A stretch of DNA of 12,245 bases, taken from NCBI GenBank assembly GCA_002483605.1, contig DLIG01000005.1, forward strand, positions 7,592-19,836. Direction: 5' to 3'. This DNA is from Sulfurovum sp. UBA7648 (lineage in GTDB: Bacteria; Campylobacterota; Campylobacteria; Campylobacterales; Sulfurovaceae). The position numbers and the translations under genes are program-made. The notes beneath the pieces were generated by a model. The model had not been told where the DNA came from and searched no databases. It saw only the letters and a list, made by a program, of their open reading frames with translations. Positions 7,161-12,245 of this stretch are shown here, one piece after another (the first letter of the stretch is position 1; the number at the start of each line of letters is the position of its first letter).

Positions 7161-7772
7161 ATGGACTTTATTAATCAAAATTTACTATTTTATATATTAG
7201 CCTATATCATTAGCGGGATTCCTTTTGGATATATATTGGCCAAACAATTTGCCGGAGTAGATATCAAAAAAGCCGGCAGCGGCAACATAGGAGCTACAAA
7301 TGTGCTCAGAGTCGTAAAAGAAACAAACCCTTCTTTGGCAAAAAAATTGGGGGCCGCCACATTGGCACTGGATGCACTAAAAGGTGCTATCGTATTATTG
7401 ATCGCTATGTTATCAGGCGTAGGTCAGGAAGTATTATGGACTATCGCATTATTAAGTGTTATCGGACATTGCTTTTCACCTTTTTTGGGTTTCGAAGGCG
7501 GCAAAGGTGTAGCAACAGCGCTTGGAGTATTGATTGTTTTGCTTCCGATACCGACTTTAATTGCTATTATGATCTGGTTTATCAGTGCAAAACTTCTTAA
7601 GATTTCGTCATTATCATCTTTAATAGCATTAGCAGCGCTTTTAATCGCAAGTTATATCATAACTCCGCACATTCCTCATACGCCGCTTTGGATCATAGCC
7701 TGGATAATTTTTTACAAACATATTCCAAATATAATGAGGATCATTAAAAGAGAAGAAGGAAAAGTCATCTGA
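7161..7772 (+). CDS. plsY: Acyl-phosphate:glycerol-3-phosphate acyltransferase PlsY
   Basis: PlsY is an integral membrane enzyme that moves an acyl group from acyl-phosphate (made by PlsX) to the sn-1 position of glycerol-3-phosphate, the first step of phospholipid assembly. The 203-aa product has several hydrophobic spans: about 8-27, 63-84, 91-106, 118-145, 150-167 and 173-185. All three family motifs are visible: SGNIGATNVLR (40-50), GHCFSPFLGFEGGKGVAT (102-119) and the C-terminal KHIPNIMR (186-193). DALKG (71-75) is also present. The ATG at 7161 is preceded by GGAG with good spacing. The stop overlaps the folB start by one base (TGATG), so the two genes are probably co-translated. Confidence 0.96.
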   Translation: MDFINQNLLFYILAYIISGIPFGYILAKQFAGVDIKKAGSGNIGATNVLRVVKETNPSLAKKLGAATLALDALKGAIVLLIAMLSGVGQEVLWTIALLSVIGHCFSPFLGFEGGKGVATALGVLIVLLPIPTLIAIMIWFISAKLLKISSLSSLIALAALLIASYIITPHIPHTPLWIIAWIIFYKHIPNIMRIIKREEGKVI

Positions 7773-8101
7773 TGACAATTCACATCAAAGACCTGGAAAT
7801 TGACGTAATTATTGGAATATTAAAACATGAAAGAGAAATTCCTCAAAGACTCATAATCAATTTGGAAGCATCTTATGAATATACGCAAGGCCGATCATTT
7901 GTTAATTATGCGGATATGGTTGATATCATAACTAATGAGCTTTCCTCCAAGCAATATGGCTTGCTCGAAGAAGCATTATTGGGACTCAAAAACAAAATAC
8001 GAGATAACTTTCCCCAAGTAGATAAACTTTTTATAGAGCTTACAAAACCTGATATATTGACAAATTGCAATGTAGGGATAAGTCAAAATTGGATTTTTTA
8101 A
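7772..8101 (+). CDS. folB: Dihydroneopterin aldolase
   Basis: FolB cleaves 7,8-dihydroneopterin to 6-hydroxymethyl-dihydropterin and glycolaldehyde in folate synthesis. The 109-aa product is slightly shorter than the usual ~120 aa but shows the fold's key parts. These are IDVIIGILKHEREIPQRLII (10-29), the NYADMVDIITNE segment (45-56), LLEEALL with the probable substrate-binding Glu (64-70) and LTKPDILTNCNVGISQ with the catalytic-type Lys92 (90-105). The ATG overlaps the plsY stop, and AAGGAAAA lies just upstream within plsY. C. jejuni, as I recall, also has folB next to the cosR regulator, as here. Confidence 0.9.
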   Translation: MTIHIKDLEIDVIIGILKHEREIPQRLIINLEASYEYTQGRSFVNYADMVDIITNELSSKQYGLLEEALLGLKNKIRDNFPQVDKLFIELTKPDILTNCNVGISQNWIF

Positions 8102-8122
8102 AAAAATGCATACAAAACTCTA

Positions 8123-8137
8123 TTTTTTTGCTATAAT
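8123..8137 (+). promoter_or_regulatory. Extended -10 promoter for the hsrA-like regulator
   Basis: TTTTTTTGCTATAAT combines a seven-T run, a TGC extension and a perfect TATAAT (8132-8137), an almost textbook Campylobacterota housekeeping promoter. Transcription would begin near 8144, giving a leader of about 26 nt to the ATG at 8170. A CTTAAA (8147-8152, TTTAAG on the other strand) lies just downstream. TTTAAG is the hexamer I recall from reported HP1043/HsrA sites in H. pylori, so autoregulation is possible but unproven. Confidence 0.7.
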
Positions 8138-8159
8138 TAAAAAAAACTTAAACCAGAAT

Positions 8160-8163
8160 GGAG
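8160..8163 (+). promoter_or_regulatory. Ribosome binding site that sets the regulator start
   Basis: GGAG lies six nt before the ATG at 8170 and overlaps the G of the upstream in-frame ATG (8158-8160). That makes 8170 the better start and gives the normal receiver N-terminus MRILIIEDE. Confidence 0.65.
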
Positions 8164-8169
8164 TCTAGT

Positions 8170-8841
8170 ATGAGAATATTGATTATCGAGGATGAAGTAA
8201 CACTAAGCAAAACGCTCTCCGATGGACTCAAAGAGTTTGGATATCAAAACGATGTTGCAGAAAATCTCAATGACGGAAAATATTATATAGGTATAAGAAA
8301 TTATGATTTGGTATTATTAGACTGGATGTTGCCCGATGGGAACGGCATGGATATCATCAAAGAGATAAAAGCAAATTCTCCAAAAACATCTATCATTATG
8401 CTTTCAGCTAGAGATGACAGAGAAAGCGAAATAGAAGCTTTGCGTGCAGGGGCTGATGATTACATAAAAAAACCGTTTGATTTTGAAATTTTATTGGTTC
8501 GCATCGAAGCTAAACTTCGTTTTGGCGGCTCAAATATCCTAGAGATCGGAAACCTTATCATTAACCCGGAAGAAGAAAAGATCATTTATGACGGCAAAGA
8601 GATAGAATTAAAAGGCAAACCTTTTGAAGTTCTTACTCATTTGGCAATGCACAAAGATCAAATCGTATCAAAAGAACAACTTCTTGATGCCATCTGGGAA
8701 GAGCCTGAACTCGTTACTCCAAACGTTATAGAAGTTGCAATTAATCAAATTCGCCAAAAAATGGATAAACCGCTTGGTATTACAACCATTGAAACAGTAC
8801 GCAGACGAGGCTATAGGTTTTGTTTTCCCAAAAAAGTATAA
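8170..8841 (+). CDS. hsrA: OmpR-family response regulator, HsrA/CosR orthologue with an intact phospho-acceptor site
   Basis: This 223-aa protein has a receiver domain (1-118) and an OmpR-type winged helix (about 122-223). The DNA-binding half includes KGKPFEVLTHLAMHKDQIVS, LLDAIWEEPELVTPNVIEVA and IETVRRRGYRF. It matches H. pylori HP1043 (HsrA) and C. jejuni CosR nearly residue for residue as I remember them. Those are essential orphan regulators of housekeeping, redox and oxidative-stress genes. Unlike them, the receiver is canonical: acidic pair Glu8/Asp9, phospho-acceptor Asp51 in LLDWMLPDG, Ser79 in IIMLSARDD and Lys101 in the KKPF motif. The gene is followed by a kinase overlapping by 22 nt. 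I infer a functional two-component regulator; the target set is unknown. Confidence 0.9.
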   Translation: MRILIIEDEVTLSKTLSDGLKEFGYQNDVAENLNDGKYYIGIRNYDLVLLDWMLPDGNGMDIIKEIKANSPKTSIIMLSARDDRESEIEALRAGADDYIKKPFDFEILLVRIEAKLRFGGSNILEIGNLIINPEEEKIIYDGKEIELKGKPFEVLTHLAMHKDQIVSKEQLLDAIWEEPELVTPNVIEVAINQIRQKMDKPLGITTIETVRRRGYRFCFPKKV

Positions 8842-10136
8842 GAGTTCGTTTTTTACTACAACTCAGCGTTGCCATGGCAACGCTTTTAGTTTTCTTTTCT
8901 AGTATCCTTTATACATATATTAGTTACAGCACAGACAATCAGCTCGAAGACGGGATCATAAAGCATGCAAACTATCTTTTTGCTACATATCCTGATATCG
9001 AACATACGGTTTCTACACAGCAAGAAGTTCTAAGACAAACACTCAACATCGAAGCAAATATAGTTACTGTCAAAACCAACAATCCAGCCATAACAAATAT
9101 AGTAAGATACAAAGATAAACAAGGGCATTTTATCATGGAGATGCGTATCCCTTATCGTTCACATGCACTTACCGGTGCAGAAAGTTATCTAATCATAAAA
9201 ACCGACATTACCCAAGCAAAAAAACTGCAAGCCGAAGTTTATAGGGCTATTCTTTTTTTAAGCGCTATTACTATGGTTATCATCATAATTTATGCCTTTT
9301 TCTTGTCGAACATGCTGTTAAATCCTATAAAAACTCTAAATTATAAACTATCGAAAATGGACGAAAATATGTTGCAAAACTTGGATCTGTCATCTCTTCC
9401 AAGTGAATTTCAACCGCTAGGCAAAACTCTTAACCGTCTACTTATGCGCATACAGAATTTTATCAAATACAAAAAAGAGCTCTTTATCGGAAGTGCGCAT
9501 GAATTAAAAACTCCGCTTGCTGTTATGAAGACCAAAAACCAGGTTACTTTACTCAAAAAAGACAGCACAAAAGAGATGCTAAAAGAAGCTCTGCAGCAAA
9601 ATATTATCTCTATTGACGAGATGAACAGAACAGTTTCTTCAATTTTAGAATTTGGCCGTGCAGAAGGTGCACAGCTTGAAACTCCTGAAAATATAGATAT
9701 TATCGCATTTTTACATCAGAAAATGGATGGCTTTAGCATATTGGCCCAAAATCAAAAAAAACATTTCTCTTATGAATTATCTCCAAGAAGCCTTATGGTT
9801 ACAATTCAGCCGCTACTTCTTATTCAAATAGTTCAAAATTTTGTCCAAAATGCCCTCAAATTTACTCCAGAAGGAAAAAGTGTTCTGCTTAAAAGCAAAC
9901 TAAAAAAACACGACTTTATAATCGAGGTCATTGATGAGGGTTGTGGCATAGATGAAAGCAAAGATCTATTTGCCCCGTTTGTGAGAACGAAAGAGTCTCA
10001 AGGTGTCGGATTGGGGCTTTTCTTGGCCCAAAGTGCTGCACAAGCATTAAGAGCTACGATATCATTAAAAAACAGGCCAAAGGGCAATGGTGCCATAGCT
10101 TCCTTGATACTTCCGATCGAAACGACGAAAAAATGA
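8820..10136 (+). CDS. Membrane sensor histidine kinase paired with the HsrA-like regulator
   Basis: This 438-aa kinase has TM1 at about 10-33, an extracytoplasmic domain of about 105 aa (34-138), TM2 at about 143-166 and a short HAMP-like linker. The HisKA H-box is SAHELKTPLA with phospho-accepting His227. The ATPase domain has an N-box around QNFVQNALKFTP (Asn344), G1 DEGCGI (372-377), F-box FAPF and G2 GVGLGLFLA (395-403). All catalytic parts look intact. The sensor domain matches no family I recognise. The proposed TTG start at 8820 overlaps the regulator by 22 nt, with GAGG nine nt upstream. The next in-frame ATG (8871) would delete part of TM1, so TTG is preferred. It probably phosphorylates Asp51 of the regulator. 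Confidence 0.92.
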   Translation: MFSQKSIRVRFLLQLSVAMATLLVFFSSILYTYISYSTDNQLEDGIIKHANYLFATYPDIEHTVSTQQEVLRQTLNIEANIVTVKTNNPAITNIVRYKDKQGHFIMEMRIPYRSHALTGAESYLIIKTDITQAKKLQAEVYRAILFLSAITMVIIIIYAFFLSNMLLNPIKTLNYKLSKMDENMLQNLDLSSLPSEFQPLGKTLNRLLMRIQNFIKYKKELFIGSAHELKTPLAVMKTKNQVTLLKKDSTKEMLKEALQQNIISIDEMNRTVSSILEFGRAEGAQLETPENIDIIAFLHQKMDGFSILAQNQKKHFSYELSPRSLMVTIQPLLLIQIVQNFVQNALKFTPEGKSVLLKSKLKKHDFIIEVIDEGCGIDESKDLFAPFVRTKESQGVGLGLFLAQSAAQALRATISLKNRPKGNGAIASLILPIETTKK

Positions 10137-10177
10137 AACATTTTTTATTTTTAAATAAACAATAAGCTTTAATGGGT

Positions 10178-10183
10178 TATAAC
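10178..10183 (+). promoter_or_regulatory. Candidate -10 box for the ferredoxin gene
   Basis: TATAAC in the 77-bp gap after the kinase gene is a 5/6 match to the consensus and would start transcription near 10190, about 24 nt before the ATG. A CTTAAA (10185-10190) follows directly, the same hexamer as downstream of the regulator promoter. There is no TGn extension at the right distance, so this call is tentative. Confidence 0.35.
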
Positions 10184-10213
10184 TCTTAAAATTTATTATA
10201 TGAGGAATTATAT

Positions 10214-10465
10214 ATGGCGTTAATGATCGGTGATGAATGTATTGCATGTGATGCATGTCGCGAAGAGTGTCCAAATGAAGCAATTGAAGAGAGTGAGCCG
10301 GTATATTTTATAGACCCTGATCGCTGCACAGAATGTGTCGGGTATTATGATGAACCTTCTTGTATTTCAGTATGTCCGGTTGATTGCATAGTACCGGATC
10401 CAAATAATATTGAAAATACAGATGAATTAATGTTCAAATACGAACAATTGCAAAACGAAGAATAA
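10214..10465 (+). CDS. YfhL-type 2[4Fe-4S] ferredoxin
   Basis: This is an 83-aa acidic, soluble electron carrier. The first cluster motif is C9-x2-C12-x2-C15-x3-C19-P. The second is the spaced form C38-x2-C41-x8-C50-x3-C54-P, typical of the Allochromatium/YfhL type, whose loop between the second and third cysteines lowers the potential of one cluster. An extra Cys58 follows. The ATG at 10214 is preceded by TGAGGAA. C. jejuni has, as I recall, an equivalent gene (annotated fdxB) beside cosR and the Ppx/GppA gene, so the neighbourhood is conserved. The redox partner cannot be told from the sequence. Confidence 0.93.
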   Translation: MALMIGDECIACDACREECPNEAIEESEPVYFIDPDRCTECVGYYDEPSCISVCPVDCIVPDPNNIENTDELMFKYEQLQNEE

Positions 10466-10472
10466 TGGCAGT

Positions 10473-11981
10473 ATGGCAAAACGGACTGCCATTATAGATA
10501 TAGGCTCAAACTCAGCAAGGCTTGTTGTCTTTGAGCGCAGCAGCCGTTTTGGCTTTAGATTGATATGTGAACAAAAAAGCAAAGTACGCATAGGCGAAGG
10601 GGCTTATAGTAAAGCTGGATTTCTACAGCCTATAGGCATCAAGCGGGCTTTTTTTGCTCTAAATGCTTTTACTCGAACAATTCAAAAATATTCTGCAAAT
10701 AGTACTATCTGTGTCGCCACTTCAGCTCTTAGAGATGCTCCCAATGCAAAAGAATTCATATCACTTATAAAAGACAAACTTGGGATAAAAATAAAAGTCA
10801 TAGACGGCAAACAAGAAGCTTTATATGGCGGTATCGCTATTGCGAATCTACTTCCTTTTAAAGACGGAATATCAATAGATATTGGTGGCGGTTCATCAGA
10901 TCTGACATTAATGAGAAACGGCAAAATTATAGATACTTTCTCTCTAAACATCGGCACAGTAAGGATAAAAGAACTTTTTTTTGATTGCAACCGGCCAATA
11001 GATGATGCAAAAGATTACATAAAGCAAGAACTAGCCAAACTTCCAAGTACTTTTATAAATGATCTAGCCATTGGTATAGGCGGAACAGCTAGAGCCCTTG
11101 GCGATGCTATCATGAAAAAATCAGAATATCCGCTGGATAAACTTCATGGTTTTATGTATGATATTGCCGCACACCAAGAATATCTAGATAATATCACACA
11201 TAGCAGCGCTATCGGTTTAAAGCATTTTCAACTCAAAAAAGATAGGTACGATACGATCAGAGAAGGGGCTCTTATCTTTTTAGAAATAGCTGCTCATATC
11301 AAAGCTAAGACGGTTATGACAAGCGGAGTTGGGGTGAGAGAGGGTGTTTTTTTAACTAAGTTTTTAAAAAACAATAATTATACATTCCCCAAAGAAACAA
11401 ATCCTAGCATCCAAAGCATTCTAGACAGGTTTGATTCTAACCATTCATACAAAACTTTGCAAATAAAAAAGCAAATAGCAAAAGGACTGCTTAACATATT
11501 TAGCGAACATTTTGAATTCAAACAAGGAGGATATGAAAATGAACTTTTATCGGCTTTGACATTGAGCGATATTGGTAAAAATCTTACAATTTATAAAGCG
11601 AACAGGCACTCGTTTTATATTGCCCTGCAAGAGTTGAATTATGGCTTTACTCATGAGCAAATGATTTTTATCGCTACTTTGCTTAGAGCCGGGAAGAGTG
11701 CAAAGATCAAAAAAACACTTCGCAAAAAATATGGCTCTCTTTTACCGCGCAAAAAAACTTTACATTGGTATAGTTTCATATATACTCTTACGCTTATGCT
11801 TTCTGAACATTCGCACAATGCAAAAATTACTTTTATATACAACAATCAAACACTTACAATAACATCTGATAAGCCGTTATATCTTATCAAAGAAGCTATT
11901 AAAGAGATCAATAAACCTGCAAGTTTTGCTATTATAGTAAAAGACACGCTGCATATACCGCCTCAAATATTTGAGCTGTAA
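10473..11981 (+). CDS. Ppx/GppA-family phosphatase
   Basis: Enzymes of this family hydrolyse inorganic polyphosphate and/or convert pppGpp to ppGpp. The 502-aa product has the ASKHA motifs AIIDIGSNSARLVV (6-19), VATSALRDAPN (81-91), DGKQEALYGG with the expected catalytic Glu115 (111-120), SIDIGGGSSDLTL (134-146) and AIGIGGTARALGDA (about 200-213). The C-terminal half resembles the helical HD-like domain, but its motif reads LTLSDIG (around residue 364) where many relatives have an HD pair; KANRHSFY follows. The gene starts seven nt after the ferredoxin stop with only a weak ribosome binding site. Which of the two substrates it uses cannot be decided from sequence, so no gene symbol is given. 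Confidence 0.92.
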   Translation: MAKRTAIIDIGSNSARLVVFERSSRFGFRLICEQKSKVRIGEGAYSKAGFLQPIGIKRAFFALNAFTRTIQKYSANSTICVATSALRDAPNAKEFISLIKDKLGIKIKVIDGKQEALYGGIAIANLLPFKDGISIDIGGGSSDLTLMRNGKIIDTFSLNIGTVRIKELFFDCNRPIDDAKDYIKQELAKLPSTFINDLAIGIGGTARALGDAIMKKSEYPLDKLHGFMYDIAAHQEYLDNITHSSAIGLKHFQLKKDRYDTIREGALIFLEIAAHIKAKTVMTSGVGVREGVFLTKFLKNNNYTFPKETNPSIQSILDRFDSNHSYKTLQIKKQIAKGLLNIFSEHFEFKQGGYENELLSALTLSDIGKNLTIYKANRHSFYIALQELNYGFTHEQMIFIATLLRAGKSAKIKKTLRKKYGSLLPRKKTLHWYSFIYTLTLMLSEHSHNAKITFIYNNQTLTITSDKPLYLIKEAIKEINKPASFAIIVKDTLHIPPQIFEL

Positions 11982-12084
11982 AAATATATTACTACACTAC
12001 TTTTAATCAAAAAAGATCTGAAAGCTTGTTCAGGATGATACAAATACCGTCATTGGTGACTTGATCCGGAATCCATAAAAATAG

Positions 12085-12115
12085 ATCTTCACGAAGTCTA
12101 AAGACTTCTCAAGAT
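12085..12115. repeat. Inverted repeat within the terminal repeat region
   Basis: GAAGTCT (12093-12099) and AGACTTC (12102-12108) are perfect complements two nt apart. ATCTT (12085-12089) and AAGAT (12111-12115) extend the stem across a small internal loop. No T-run follows, so it is not a standard terminator. Confidence 0.6.
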
Positions 12116-12148
12116 GAAAAACTCTTTCGTCATCAAAACATCTTTCTC

Positions 12149-12175
12149 TACTTTTCTTTTTATTAAAGAAAAGTA
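12149..12175. repeat. 11-bp perfect hairpin
   Basis: TACTTTTCTTT and AAAGAAAAGTA pair perfectly around a TTATT loop. The arms are almost pure pyrimidine/purine. The stem is long enough to act as a bidirectional transcription barrier behind ppx, but the usual trailing T-run is absent. Confidence 0.6.
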
Positions 12176-12214
12176 ACAAAAGAAAAGCGTCATCCGAACA
12201 ATATCGTTTACGGC

Positions 12215-12242
12215 ATATTTCATGCTAACCGCTTTGAAATAT
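12215..12242. repeat. 8-bp inverted repeat at the window edge
   Basis: ATATTTCA (12215-12222) and TGAAATAT (12235-12242) are perfect complements with a 12-nt loop. It may be the inner part of a longer structure cut by the window end. Confidence 0.45.
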
Positions 12243-12245
12243 TGC

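Larger units (their letters stand above)
12012..12245. repeat. Gene-free terminal stretch resembling a mosaic intergenic repeat
   Basis: No open frame of useful length is visible between the ppx stop and the window edge. The stretch instead packs at least four inverted repeats and the word CGTCAT three times (12048, 12128, 12188). The segment GACTTGATCCGGAATCCA (about 12058-12075) is half of a palindrome common in proteobacterial intergenic repeats. Here the left arm (ATTGGTGA) has drifted from the ATTCCGGA needed to pair with TCCGGAAT. CTGAA...TTCAG (12018-12033) is a further short stem. The element continues beyond the window, so its right end and any target duplication are unseen. Confidence 0.5.

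Noticed and set aside
10144..10159. TTTATTT/AAATAAA inverted repeat after the kinase gene, possibly a terminator
   Set aside because: It is all A/T with a two-nt loop and would be too weak; such repeats are expected by chance in AT-rich intergenic DNA.
10065..10283. 72-codon minus-strand frame across the kinase-ferredoxin gap
   Set aside because: It is antisense to two well-supported genes and has no recognisable motif, so it is a shadow frame.
12149..12175. Hairpin after ppx as a CRISPR repeat or attachment site
   Set aside because: It occurs once in the window, there are no regularly spaced repeats of constant length, and there is no cas or integrase gene nearby.

Overview
The window looks like chromosomal core DNA from an AT-rich member of the Campylobacterota (the former Epsilonproteobacteria), most likely a free-living, Sulfurimonas/Sulfuricurvum-like lineage rather than Helicobacter or Campylobacter. 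Three things point there. The promoters carry T-runs in front of an extended TGnTATAAT box, with no clear -35. The lpxC-tsaB-thrB-ylxR-infB-rbfA and plsY-folB-hsrA-fdx-ppx orders resemble Campylobacter jejuni as I remember it. The regulator at 8170-8841 has the DNA-binding domain of HsrA/CosR. The genus is inference.

Left arm, minus strand, read from 7058 down to 1: nadA and nadC (quinolinate synthesis and its conversion to nicotinate mononucleotide), lpxC (committed step of lipid A synthesis), tsaB (tRNA t6A modification), thrB (homoserine kinase), ylxR, infB (IF-2) and the 5' part of rbfA, which runs off the left edge. Genes are tightly packed, with 4- and 8-nt overlaps or gaps of 1 to about 50 nt. 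Promoter-like sequences lie before nadA, lpxC and ylxR. Several starts are not those of the longest open frame: infB, thrB, tsaB and nadC were moved downstream on ribosome-binding-site and family grounds.

Right arm, plus strand, from 7161: plsY (phospholipid acyltransferase), folB (dihydroneopterin aldolase), an OmpR-type regulator orthologous to HsrA/CosR, a membrane histidine kinase overlapping it by 22 nt, a YfhL-type 2[4Fe-4S] ferredoxin, and a Ppx/GppA phosphatase. The two arms diverge from a 102-bp region holding a palindrome whose arms contain the two candidate -10 boxes. The last ~235 bp (12012-12245) hold no gene but several inverted repeats and a thrice-repeated CGTCAT word, resembling a decayed mosaic intergenic repeat.

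No mobile element, CRISPR array, RNA gene or exotic defence system is visible. The most interesting point is the HsrA-like regulator. In Helicobacter and Campylobacter this is an orphan with a degenerate receiver, whereas here it keeps a canonical phospho-acceptor aspartate and has a kinase gene next to it. This may be the ancestral two-component state of an essential regulator.
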